A stretch of 64,000 nucleotides of DNA from Garcia nutans (Eukaryota > Streptophyta > Magnoliopsida > Malpighiales > Euphorbiaceae), in assembly GCA_947685225.1 (NCBI GenBank), contig CANTUV010000026.1, forward strand, positions 58,241,501-58,305,500, given 5' to 3'. Positions 13,600 to 25,356 of the stretch are shown in pieces. Under the pieces are notes generated by a model that saw only the letters and a list, made by a program, of their open reading frames with translations, had not been told where the DNA came from and searched no databases. How positions within the stretch are numbered: position 1 is the first letter of the stretch; the number at the start of each line of letters is the position of its first letter. The translations under genes and the position numbers were made by a program.

Positions 13600-13745
13600 T
13601 TCATGCTACCATTAACAGGTGAAACTGCCACATGATCTGATCTCTCCTTTCTGATCACTAGCCAAGGAAAAGAAGAAGATTAATAATGATATTAAGGAAA
13701 GTTCAGATCATGCTGGCAGCTTCAACTACTAGAGGTACACGATGA
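13600..13745 (-). ncRNA. MIR167: MIR167 precursor hairpin
   Basis: On the minus strand, 13703-13724 reads TGAAGCTGCCAGCATGATCT followed by GA, the mature miR167 sequence. The opposite arm (about 13617-13640) reads TCAGATCATG then TGGCAGTTTCA and pairs with it along the whole length, with one single-base bulge and one G:U. The stem extends past the miRNA (CTTTCC with GGAGAG), with a loop of about 45 nt. The miRNA is on the 5' arm, as usual for MIR167. miR167 guides cleavage of ARF6 and ARF8 auxin-response factor mRNAs. I am confident of the family; the member letter cannot be given. Confidence 0.95.
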
Positions 13746-13759
13746 GAATTGTTTGTAGA

Positions 13760-14846
13760 ATCAAGAAGATGAAAAAACATTTTCTTCTGCTTCTTTTCTT
13801 TCTCTTATTGAACCTTAAACAGGTTTTATAGATAAGGAAGGATAGGAGGATATAAATAGAGAAAGGAATTCTAGAGAAGTATAAGGACTTCCATTTCTAC
13901 TTTTTCCAGCTATTTTTTTTCCTATGTACAGTCTCTTCATTTTTTTCCCTTATTATATGCGTAATTAAGATTTATAATAAATACATAGAAAATAGTATAT
14001 GGTTATTAATTAGTTGGTTAAGTGGAATACTAAAACTTCTCATTTTTGTTAAACTTTTTCTTTGTCAATTAATTAGGGATTTGACTAATTAATAATGAAT
14101 TTAAGATAATTTCCAAAAAAAATAAAAAATAAATTTAAGATCAAATCGTAACATAATTAACTCGTGATTTTTAAGAAGACTCTGATTCAAAAAATTAAAA
14201 ATTAAAAATATATATATTAGCTAATTAATATGAAAATATTATAAAATTATAAGTTTAAAATCAAATCAAAATTATGTTTAACTTTATTTTAAATCAGTAT
14301 CTAATTAATTCATAATTCATGACTTCAATCAGACTCTAATTTTAAAATAAATTAATTAAAAATTAAATTATTTTTATAATTATAAGATTGCACTTGAAAT
14401 TTTTTTTTATTTAAAAAAGCTCGACCCTCAGAAATTATTTTCGGAGAATCAAATCTCTGATCTTTTCATGAAGAGTAATATCAGGTGGCCACTGGACTAA
14501 TACAGTAATTAAAGATTGCACTTGAATAACATATTAATTAAGTTTTGACTGTATATTCAAGTGCTTCGATTTATATTTCATTTACTTGAGCTCGCGTTGT
14601 ATCTTGTTAAATATATAAAAAAAAATTTAGTTAACAGGAATCATAAATAGATGTTTAAATTCTTAGATTTTAGCACTATTATTATATCATTTAATGCACA
14701 TCTGATCTTTTTTTCACTGTAACTATTGAAAGGTTCATTTATTGATAATTATTTTTATTTTATTATATTTAAAGAGCATCTTATTTAAGAGTTTTTTCAC
14801 CATCTTTTTTCTGAAAGATCTTAAAAAAGGTACATTATATTTTTTT
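13760..14846. other. AT-rich spacer upstream of MIR167
   Basis: Probable MIR167 promoter region near 13760-13950, then AT-rich DNA without a recognisable gene. Confidence 0.4.
13824..13830 (-). promoter_or_regulatory. Candidate TATA box for MIR167
   Basis: Minus-strand TATAAAA about 100 nt upstream of the mature miR167, within a pyrimidine-rich stretch (13770-13810) that could be the start region. Position and orientation suit a Pol II MIR promoter. A second AT box lies near 13850-13860. There is no direct proof. Confidence 0.35.
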
Positions 14847-15994
14847 TAAATAATTATAAAGTTTATAAAATTTTACATATTATACTAGCTAATTTATTTA
14901 TTTTTAATATTTAATTTTTATATTTATCTATTTTTAAATATTAAATTATTTAGTCATTCTGTTAATATTTTTATCTTAAAAATATTAGTCAACTATTTTT
15001 ATATTATAAAATAATTTATTTATAATTTATTTATATATTTCTTTCTTTGTTATTTGTCAAGGCATGCTTATTTTAATTTTTATTTATATTTTTTACACAT
15101 AATTTATTTTAATTTTATAAATATTATTTTAAAATAATTTTAAATAATATGAATAATATTTTTTTATTATTTTACGGACACTTTATATATATCATTTATT
15201 TTAATTTTATAGATATTATTAAAAAATAATTTCAAATATTATTAATAATATCTTTTATTAGTTTACAGATGATCTATAAATAAAATAAAATAAACTTAAT
15301 AAATAATAAAGATAAATATATATACTTATATTTTTTATTTTGAATATAAATTTTATATTTTTTATTAAATAAACTTAATAAATAATAAAGATAAACTTAA
15401 TAAACTTAATATAGTTATTTATTAAGATAAACTTAATATTTTTTATTAAATAAGCTTAATAAATAACAAGGATAAATATATATAAATATATTTTTTTATT
15501 TTTTATATAAAATATCTATCTTTATTATTTATTAAGTTTATTTATTTTTAATTTTATTTTATATATAGATCGTCTGTAAAATAATAAAAGACATTATTAA
15601 TATTATTTAAAATTATTTTTTAGTAATATCAATAAAATTAAAATAAATAATATATATGGATTGTCTATAAAATAATAAAAAATATTATTCATATTATTTA
15701 AAATTATTTTTAAATAATATTTATAAAATTAAAATAAATTACATGTAAGAAATATAAATAAATTTATAAATAAACATGACTTAACAAATAACAAAGAAAT
15801 AAATATATAAAAGAAGAGCAAATAAATTATTTTATAATATCAAAATAGTTGACTAATATTTTTAGGATAAAAATATTAACAGAAGAAGTAAACAATTTAA
15901 TATTTAAAAATAAAGGAATGTAAAAATTAGATTTTGAAAATACAGGGACTGACTATTATAGTAAGTAAAATCTCAGGGACTTTATAATTATTTA
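14847..15994. repeat. 1.15-kb fold-back (long inverted repeat) element
   Basis: The left arm starts TAAATAATTATAAAGT and the right arm ends CTTTATAATTATTTA. From these ends the two halves match in inverted orientation over most of their length: the TAATATTTTTATCTTAAAAA / TTTTTAGGATAAAAATATTA pair, the CTTTGTTATTTGTCAAG / TTAACAAATAACAAAG pair, and further AT blocks up to a centre near 15420. Arms are about 550 bp. It resembles a fold-back or MITE-derived hairpin that could yield small RNAs if transcribed. Target duplication is unclear because the flanks are poly-T. Confidence 0.7.
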
Positions 15995-16680
15995 GCTTTT
16001 TTATTTTATTCTACTTTTATTTATGAAGTATTTGAGAATAATTTTGCAAAACATTGAAATTTTATTTTTTTAATTTTTTATTATTTAACTGTAAATTTTT
16101 TATTTTTTATTTTTTTGAATTTAACTATACTGGTTGAGATGTTTTTTATTTTATGACCTAAATGCACTTTACATATTTAATAACATGCTTCGAAAAAAAG
16201 AGCAACTTGAAGAATAACATCTATTTTACAGTATCCTACGATGTACTTTTTATCAATATATTGAATGGTATTGACAAATTCAACTAAATTGACAAATAAA
16301 TCTGTCTAACTTAGGAACCTTTGAAATAGTGGTTTTTTAACACTATGGCTCATGTTTATTGAATCAATTTGATTGTTGTACAATATTTTATTGTTTGATT
16401 ATTTTTTGATTCCAATTATAATGATTTGAAGTTTTTTTTTAAATATAATGTGTATCATATGTTCGACGAAATATTTTAAATATAATTATTTGAAGAATTT
16501 ATTATTATTATTATTATTGCTATGTTTTAATTTTTTATTTAACAAATTTATCCCTTTTATCCCTTTTTGTGTTTTTTTATGCTGTGAAATCAATATAATA
16601 ATTTTTATATAAATGAATTTTATAAATTATAAATTCACAAGTATTTTAGTGTGACTAAAAATTATTAAAAATATACTAAA
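15995..16680. other. AT-rich spacer
   Basis: No gene seen. Includes an (ATT)n run near 16500. Confidence 0.5.
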
Positions 16681-18260
16681 ATAATTAAAAAATATTATAT
16701 ATATACAATTTAAAATGAATACTTTAAAAGAATAACAGTATATATAAATATATGTTACGTATAATTTTATTTATTAAGATATTACAGCTGTTTACTGATA
16801 TTATTTTTTAAAATACAATAAATATATATAGTTATAATTACTATATACCTATAAATGCTAAGATATAATAGTTGTATATCGATATTCTTTCTCCAAGATA
16901 ATATATATATATATATATCACATATATCTTCATATAATAAGATATTACAGCTACTTACTGATATTTTTGCTTGAAAAATAATAGATATATGCAGTTATCG
17001 CTATCATATACTTATAAAAATTAAAATATAAGAGCTAAACACTTATATTTTTTTTTCAAGATAATAGATATATATAAATATGTATTGTATATACCTTCAA
17101 AAATAATAGGTATATGTGAGTATATATTATATATACTTTAATTAAAAATGAGATTTTTGTAAATATATTTCGTGTTTTTATAGCATATGTTGGTATCTGT
17201 TAGTATATTTTACACATACTTTCACTAAAAATGACATTTTTATAATTTTTTTTTGTGTTTTTAAAGTACGAGCTATTATATATCTAGTTATATGTCGATA
17301 TATGTTAAATACAACAATATATAATTATTAAAATTTAGAAGAATAAGATATAATAATTATATAAGTTTAATTATATGTCAATATATGTTATATATATGTA
17401 GGTATATATTAGTATATATCGATACATACCATATATATTTTAACTAAATAGTAACAATATATGTCGGCATACATTAATATATATTGATACATGTTATATA
17501 TATATATATATATATATGTCGATAAATGTTATATATAATTATATATACAAAAAAAATAAAAATATATTTTGCTATATATTATATAACTAGATATATGTGA
17601 GTATATATTGTAAAAATAATAATAATATATGTTACATATATTTGGGCACATGGTATATATACTTTAACTAAAAAATAACAGTGTATGTTGGTATATGTTT
17701 ATATATATTGATATATGTTGGTATATGTTATATATAACTAAATATATATGTTACATATATGGAAGTATATGTTGATATATATATTAGTATATGTCGATAT
17801 ATGTTATATATAATTATATATATATAATAATAATATTTATTGATATATATTATATATAACTAGAAATATATAGGTATATGTTGCAAAATAATAATAATAT
17901 ATATTATATATATGTGAGTGTATATCGATATATATTACATGTATTTTAATTAAACAATAATAATATATGTCGGTATATATTAGATATACTTTAATTAAAT
18001 AATAATAGTATAAGTCGGTATATGTATATATATATTGATATATATTATATATAGCTAGATATGTATATGTTGCATATATATAGGTATATGTTACATATAC
18101 TTTAACTAAATAATAACAACATAAGTGGGTATATAGAGATATTTGTTAGTATATAACGATTTTATATATTTAATTATACGTGAATATATGTTACATATAA
18201 CTAGATATATGTAGATATATATTACATACAACTAGACATATGTGCATAAAATATAAATTA
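16681..18260. repeat. Degenerate TATATG-type tandem array
   Basis: A region built of variants of TATATGTTGGTATATGTTA and TATATTGATATATGTTATA, alternating with a spacer like ACTTTAACTAAATAATAACA. The spacer recurs near 17130, 17220, 17440, 17660, 17940, 17985 and 18100. Spacing is irregular (tens to over 200 bp), so this is an old, diverged minisatellite-like array rather than a simple TA run. It includes pure (TA)n near 16898 and 17494. Confidence 0.7.
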
Positions 18261-20180
18261 TCTTATATAATAAAAGTATTTTAAATAATTTTTATAGTTT
18301 AAGTTAAAACTATTTTAAAAAATATAAATTAAATAAAATATACAAAAGTGTATCGATAAACATTATACAATATTTTGGTTTCAGAAATATTGTCATAGTT
18401 TATCGCGACACCGATGGTCTAAGAATCACAACTGTCCCATATTAGCACCTCTATGTCTAGTCCTGAAAGCAAATAATAGTGACGTCCGGCATCTAGAGCG
18501 AAGACAAATTATATAGTGCCAAAAATAATTTTCTAAAACAAGATACTATACAAGACAAACAAACATTTCATTTTACATTACTATTTAAATATCATTAATT
18601 TTCATATTTCAAATGTTTGCAACATATTTTGTCATTTTTCTAACCACAACCATAATGTGACTAGTAAATAACATTTATAGTGCATTTATCACATTTTCAT
18701 ATCTTTTGTGATCATGTCAAACTATGATATCATCATATGTCTCATATAGTTATCAAATTTTCATATATTTTTTTTCTCATTTTATAATTATTATCTGCAT
18801 TTTACATTTTTTTTTCTATATTTTTTTACTCATAAACCAAATCATCATCACATTCAAATCAAATATGGCTCATTTTCACATTTTAGTGCATAACTTTATC
18901 TTTTCATATTTTATATAAACATCACATATAATACATTCCAATACATTTTATCATTATATCTCAATATATTTATTTATTTATTATTTATACACATCATAAA
19001 TTCATTATTATGCACATTTGTCATATTTTATCAATTTTTATCAATTTTATTCTTCTATCGTATTTTTTATTTATTTTTCATATTTTTGTATTTTTTTCAT
19101 ATTTTTATATTTTTCATTCATCAAATTTCATATCTATGAGTCACATTCACAATGTGATTCATTTTTATATTTTCTCATAAATCATAAATATGTTAATTTT
19201 GAATATCATACCATATATATATATATCAACCTATATTAGACTTTTGTCAGTGTGAAACCTTTCGTATAACTATGCCACATTGCATAAATTATATGCAAGT
19301 CCATATTTAAAAAAATAGCATTATCCATACATAATGCCTATTTACATTTTAATGAAAAACAAAATTTTACTAATATGTACTAATCTCTTTTCTTTTTCTC
19401 AAGCCAAACTCTCCATTCTATTTCTTTTATCACTTTAACCTATACGTGCATAATCTCATAATAAGCAACATTACTCACTTAAAGTCACTTACATGCTCAT
19501 GGATTATTAAATTACCACTATTTATTTAATTCTCATTAAAACCTCATTACTACTCTAATTTCATCATTCACTACTTTATTTAAACTTCATTTTACCAAAT
19601 TTATTTTCAACATTTAACATTAAAAATATTATTTATACATTAATGTAATACTAAAATAATTCGTTTTCACAATTATAAAAACCTCTTTCAAAAATTTAAA
19701 TTTCACATAATGCAACCATTAATATGAATTTTACCAAAACTTATCCATATTATTTTTTAACCTTAAAATCGCCACATTACAAATTCCAATATAGCATTAG
19801 AAATTTATTTTAATACACTTTAATTATTCATATACCATTTACATCAATTTTATATAACATTTCACCAAAATACTATTTTCACTATTACTACCTTATTCAA
19901 ACTTCAAAACATCAATCTCATTTCCTTTATTCAACTATATAATCATTCATAATACATATATATATAACATCAAAATAATACATTACCACTCCCTTATGAA
20001 TTTGATATATAGAAGAAAATTATACTCTCTTCACTCCCTTTCTAAAGCACACATTTAAAAAAGGAGAAGAAGACGGAGAAGAAGACGAATAAATGATTAT
20101 TTTAAATTTTCATCTTTATCTTTATATATAAAATATTATATATGAATTAATTAAATTACCTCTCCACCAATCATCTTTCT
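18261..20180. other. AT-rich DNA with a small unexplained GC-richer piece
   Basis: Mostly low-complexity T-rich sequence. 18395-18505 is less AT-rich (contains TATCGCGACACCGATGG and GACGTCCGGCATC) and could be a retrotransposon LTR relic; 19240-19310 is similar in character. I recognise no coding domain. Confidence 0.4.
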
Positions 20181-20206
20181 TCCTTATTTGACATTTCTTT
20201 CTTCTC

Positions 20207-20273
20207 TCATCATCATCATCATCATCAACAACGTTATTATTATTATCATCATCATCATCATCATCAACTTTTT
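20207..20273 (+). repeat. (ATC)n microsatellite, two tracts
   Basis: Two ATC runs (about 20207-20227 and 20245-20271) separated by an AAC/ATT stretch. Confidence 0.9.
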
Positions 20274-20850
20274 CTATACCAATTTATACTCATGTATATA
20301 TATTTTATATCTTATGTATATTTATATGTCTTATATATTCAATTTATATTTCACGTATACTTCAAGAATATATAATATATATTACATCTATTATACATTT
20401 AATTATTTATTTAATTTACTTTTAATCTCCACTAAGCACTTCTTCCTTATTTTAACATTCTTTTTATTTATTTATTTATCATCTTACATCATAAAATATA
20501 CATATATATACCGTTTATGTGATATATATATTATATATATATACATGTCATATATATGTTACTTATATATTACATATATTTTTATGTACATATTTATGTA
20601 ATGTTTATATATATTATGTATATATTTATCCACATATAGATATATCATGTATATCATATATATATTACAAGCATATCATATACATATATTATATATATAT
20701 ATATCAAGTATAATTTATATATATATATATATATATATATAAAACCAACATACATTATATATATAATATGTATATATCATGTATATACTAAATATATTTT
20801 AAGTATATATAATTTTTATATCTCTAAATATTTATTTATTTTCTTTAAGA
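20274..20850. repeat. TA-rich low-complexity tract
   Basis: Continuous TATATA/CATATA-type sequence, including a pure TA run near 20717-20740. It produces Tyr/Ile-rich frames that are not genes. Confidence 0.8.
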
Positions 20851-20859
20851 TCACGTATA

Positions 20860-21103
20860 TTATAAGACATGCAGTGTTTGAATTATTATTATATAAACAA
20901 TGCTAATTATTAATTTATATATGTACTCAGGAAAGCAGTGGAACTTATTTAAAGCAATTTGCAATATCTTTTTTGAGATGGATGACGAAGCTAGTCTACG
21001 TCCATTGCATTTTATCGTATTTTTGCAAGTAAGAAAAGCTAATAGCGTAGAATTGAAAAAAATTTTAAAGCACCGCAAATTTGAAAACAAAATTACTTTT
21101 TAG
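20860..21103. other. Unidentified open stretch in an AT desert
   Basis: Sequence of more normal composition, with frames open on both strands (67 codons plus at 20900-21103; 76 codons minus at 20860-21090). The plus frame reads GKQWNLFKAICNIFFEMDDE and then a basic tail. It matches nothing I know. It may be a transposon gene relic. Confidence 0.2.
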
Positions 21104-22045
21104 GTCAGTTTTGTTATCACATCTAGAATTTATAGAATTTTCAATAAAGGAAATTACATAGGATAACCCTTTCAAGCTTTGATTTTTCAGATATACGGAT
21201 AGTAACGTTTTTTTTCATAAATAAAGTTTTCACTTTTTTTTTAAATTTTTACTTAAAAATCGTTGTTTATTTTCTTTTTTTTCCTGTTTTTATAATTTTT
21301 TATTTTTTAGGTTTTTATTTGTATTAATATTTTTTATTTTTATATTGTTAATATATATAAAAAATATATGTATAACACATGCATAATATATATAAAATGC
21401 ATATAAAAAATAAACAATAATATATACACGCATAATAATCATTTTTTACTTTTTTTTATGTTTATAATATGTAAAATTTATTAAAAAATAAATTTAACAA
21501 TTTTTATTAATATATTTTTATCTTTTTTTTTAATTTTTTTAATTTTTTGTAACCAAAATTAAAATTTTTCTTTTATAAAAAATTAATATATTTTATTAGT
21601 TGAAAATCTATTTTAAAATATTATTTTTATTATTTTATTATAATATATTTATTTAATAGTAAAACTTGAAAAAAAATAAATTTTGTAGTGAAATATTGCT
21701 TGAAATGAGAGATGAGATATTTTAAAAAAATTTCGTTTTAAAGAGGAGTGAGGTATTTTTGAAAAAAAAAAATTAGTTTTAGTATTTTTGAAAATTTTTT
21801 TAAAGGTGGTATTTTTAAAAGTGAAACTTATTTTTAAGGTAGTTTTGTAATTTTTCCTTTTCAATAATATACAATCATATTGCATTAACATAATTAATTA
21901 AATTTGTTTATAAAATTTGAGTTTGAAAAATATTAGAATTTTAAAAAAATAATAATCCTACAAATCCTAAATTTTTGTGCAAATTAGAGTAGGTGGCTCA
22001 ATTTATGGAAAGATGTATGCTATACATGCAATGTAAGAAGAGATA
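21104..22045. other. AT-rich spacer
   Basis: Nothing recognised; long T and A runs. Confidence 0.5.
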
Positions 22046-22053
22046 TCAGGATA

Positions 22054-22633
22054 CAGTGGCGAAGGGACGTTGAAGTTGCCCCCCTTCTCTTTTTGAAAAT
22101 TTTTATATACATGTAATATTTTTAAAAAAATTTTAAATTATTTATTAATTTTTTAAAAAAATTTTAAATTGCCCCCCTCTTTTTTTTTAATTTTTAAGAG
22201 AAATAAAAAAATACAATAAATTATTTATTCTATATGCAATAGTTCTATTTTAAAATATTAATAATATATAAATGCAAAAAAAAAATAAAGAAAGAGATAA
22301 ATTTTTTAACTAAATTAATTTGAACACATTTAATGAATTAAATAACTCATTTATTTTAATTATTTTTTAAGAAATTATATTCATTATTTAATTTTTTTTT
22401 CTCTTTATTTTACTTTTATTATGAAAAATCTTATAAATTTAAAATTTTGTACACATATATATTAATATTTTTTATCAATTATTTTTTTAATAATAAAAAT
22501 ATATTATTAATAAATTAATAAATTTATAAAATACTATTAAAATAAAATGAGAAATAAATAATTAAGAGAAAGTTAAAATTTACAAAAAAAAAAATTTCGC
22601 CCCCCTTTATTTCAAAGTCTGGCTTCGCCCCTG
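22054..22633. mobile_element. hAT-type non-autonomous element, 580 bp, 8-bp target duplication
   Basis: Starts CAGTGGCGAAGGGACG and ends CTGGCTTCGCCCCTG, which pair as terminal inverted repeats. The exact 8-mer TCAGGATA flanks it at 22046-22053 and 22634-22641. A second inverted pair (GCCCCCCTT-type) lies just inside. No transposase frame. Confidence 0.87.
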
Positions 22634-22641
22634 TCAGGATA

Positions 22642-23137
22642 TGGAAATTTTAAGTTGATTATTTATGTGTTATGAGTAATCAAATTATAATGGAAATTTA
22701 AGGTCATTGGGTTATAATCATAATTTTCTTTGGAAATTTAATTATAATTTTCTTTAACAATCATGGTATATGATGCTTGCCTATGGAATCTTTTCCTTCC
22801 CTTCGCAAATTATTAGGAAACATTTTTTTTGTCGTCCATAAAAACAAATTTTTCTTGCCGTTTGTAAATAAAATTTTTAAATATTATATAAAATTATTTT
22901 GAATAGGTGAAAATATTATATATTAATTTATTAATACTATAATAATTATATTTTATTAATTAATAATAAAGTATAGCTAAAAAAATAATTTTTGTATTTA
23001 AAAATGATTTTTTTTATCTCTCTCTCTTTTTCACAATTTAGGAAAGGGTGGATGGAGTAGAAAAAAAGGATTTGACTTATCTAATAGTTGTTCACAGCTC
23101 GCCAGGAAAATGTGGGAAAAAAATAACTTTTTGAAGG
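22642..23137. other. AT-rich spacer upstream of the AKR cluster
   Basis: No gene. A CT run (about 23018-23030) is present. Confidence 0.4.
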
Positions 23138-23296
23138 GAGTAATTATATTATGAAACGTTGTAATATAACAAGATAATACATGTAGTAATATAATTATAA
23201 TAAAGTCAATATTAATAATATATATTTATCACATGTATTATCAACATTGGCTTATTATATTACAACCGTTTCATAATATAATTAATGCTCCGCTCA
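23138..23296. repeat. Palindromic MITE-like hairpin upstream of AKR A
   Basis: The left arm GGGAGTAATTATATTATGAA (continuing ACGTTGTAATATAA) is matched in inverted orientation by the right arm ending CGTTTCATAATATAATTAAT then GCTCC. AATACATG/CATGTATT lies further in. Stem is about 60 bp. It sits about 200 bp upstream of the AKR A start codon. Confidence 0.7.
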
Positions 23297-23374
23297 AATG
23301 TCTAATATCCTCTCCCGCGAAGATTGAAATATTGTATTAATTATCAAATTTTCTGATCTACTGTTATTAAACCA

Positions 23375-23453
23375 GTGACATATGATCATTCGTCAACAAA
23401 TTTACACGTGACATGTGATCATGCGTCATCCTTAACTTCCTAACACTATATAT
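23375..23453 (+). promoter_or_regulatory. Promoter of AKR A: duplicated TGACG-containing 21-mer and TATA box
   Basis: Two near-identical 21-bp boxes, 23375-23395 (GTGACATATGATCATTCGTCA) minus its last base in print here and 23408-23428, lie 33 bp apart. Each ends in CGTCA, so the minus strand carries two TGACG cores, the motif bound by TGA-type bZIP factors in as-1-like elements. TATATAT at 23447-23453 lies about 50 bp before the ATG at 23500. This would fit stress or auxin/xenobiotic induction known for this AKR family, but that is inference. Confidence 0.4.
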
Positions 23454-24938
23454 TATGTGAAAGAGTGAGAGTTCGATCGAAGCAGAGTAGTCAAGAAATA
23501 TGGCAGGTCAGAACCAGAGAGTTGTAATTCCAAGAGTGAAACTGGGTAATCATGGATTTGAGGTAAAACCCATTTCATTTTCTGCAATTATACATTTTGA
23601 TTCTTTATGTTGCCCTTCGCCATTTGTTTACAGATGGATTAAGAAAATCTTTTCTTTATTCAAATCAGAAGTTGCAAAATACAAAAATAAGTAATTGATT
23701 TTGAAAGTGTGGATTAATGAAATCCTCTCTCTATTCCATCAGTGAAAATCCAGATACATCTTTTTTTTAAATTTCTCATCTTCTTCTACTGTTGGTTTCC
23801 TTATGCTTTTTCCTCTGTATATATGGAGTTATTCTCTATGTCTGAATTTAATGGGAATGTCAAATGAGTTGAATTCTGTAAAATCTCAGTTTCCAAACAC
23901 GGTGATAAAGTCGAATAGAAATTTTTATGCCTTTTTGTGAGGAAAGAGGGAAATTTATGCATACCAGAGCAGGGAAATGTGTATTATCTTCTCATGCTTT
24001 TATGTATTCATTGACTTTTTTTTTCCAGGTATCAAAGTTAGGCTTTGGATGTATGGGGCTTTCTGGTGCGTACAATGCCCCTGTCCCTGAAGAAGAGGTT
24101 GGCATTTCAATTATTAAGGAAGCATTTGATAGAGGAATTACATTTTTTGACACAGATGATGTTTATGGACCTCACACCAATGAAGTCTTGGTTGGGAAGG
24201 CAAGTGTCAAAATATACTATTTTGTTTGATTTTTTCAGTTCAAATCCTAGGAATTTGAAGATTTTGGCTGGTTGCTAAGTAATAAGGTGCTATGATGCAT
24301 ACTCATTGCAAAAATGAGAAAGGTGCGAAAAAAAAGTCCATCATTTCTTAGCCTCATTAAGATAACAAAGAATTATGGCCTTATTAGATTTGAAATTTCT
24401 GGACTAGTTTTATAGTTAACTGGTTAATGATGCACTTACTTTTGTTTTTCTTCTTATACACTATCTATGGAGCACAGGCTGCTAGTTTTCTCATGCTAGT
24501 AGACTAGTCGCTTGTGCATATGCGTTCAATTGTTGAATGCCAAAACCATATTGCATTGGATGGCTTTTTGGTATCATCTCATTAAATTTCAAGGCAGTGT
24601 TTAGTTTCCAAAAACCCATGGATGAGGTTTTCTATCACTGAGCCAGGGAAATTTTTGCCCATTTATTAATGGCTTTATTTGTGTTGTGAATTAAAAGAGG
24701 GTGAGCCATGACCAAAAAGAATTGTGGATAGGAAGAGCATAGGTTCATATAATCACACCATGTAGTATAATGAAACCCGCACATTTAAGTGAGAGAGAAT
24801 CCTGTTCAGAAGTACTGCAAATTAACACAAAACAAGAAGTCTTATACTCCAGCATGAAATTCAAGTAGATCTGATATACCATCAAGTATTTTCATTTTAA
24901 CTTACTACATACAGCTTTAAGTCAAACTCTACAATATT

Positions 24939-25232
24939 TAGTGGCAGAACCAGAAATTTTGTGAGGGTTCAAATTAAAAAAAAAAAAAGTTAGCCCATGG
25001 AGAGATGACGCTATTTCGCCAAGGATTAATTTATAAAAAAAAAAATTTAATTGCAGCGAGGGATTCTTCAACCCCTCGCTGCAACTGTGAAACTCTGCCC
25101 CCTTCTTCAACCCCTCGCTGCAACTATGAAAGGGGGCTGAGTTTTTCCACACCAGCGGCACATCATCAGTACCCTTCTTCTGGCTGCTGGTGGGTCCGCC
25201 ACTCCTTCTGGCTGCCGGTGGGTCCGTCACTG
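24939..25232. mobile_element. hAT-like MITE in intron 2 of AKR A
   Basis: Begins TAGTGGCAGAACCAG and ends GGGTCCGTCACTG, an imperfect inverted pair. Flanked by ACAATATT (24931-24938) and ACAATGTT (25233-25240), an 8-bp duplication with one mismatch. It contains short internal direct repeats (CCCCTCGCTGCAACT twice; TTCTGGCTGC twice). Confidence 0.65.
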
Positions 25233-25252
25233 ACAATGTTTATGTATTGTAG

Positions 25253-25356
25253 GCACTAAAACAATTGCCTAGAGAAAAGATCCAGCTGGCAACAAAATTT
25301 GGTGTTGTTATCTAGAACTTTGATTTTAGAGGTGCTTGAGTTAAAGGGGTCACACG
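25253..25356 (+). repeat. Duplicated, dead 5' part of AKR A exon 3
   Basis: Matches the start of the true exon 3 (from 25400) including the acceptor context and the QLATKFGVV coding stretch. It has in-frame stops (TAG near 25313 and TGA near 25337) and stops matching after about 100 bp. It is followed by another copy of the transposon end (TAGTTCCGCCATTG) and ACAATGTT, so exon start plus transposon edge were duplicated together. It keeps the Thr before the catalytic Lys, while the exon in use has Lys there. Confidence 0.8.

Noticed and set aside
18724..20713. Tyr/Ile/Phe-rich ORFs
   Set aside because: Low-complexity translation of TA- and T-rich repeats.
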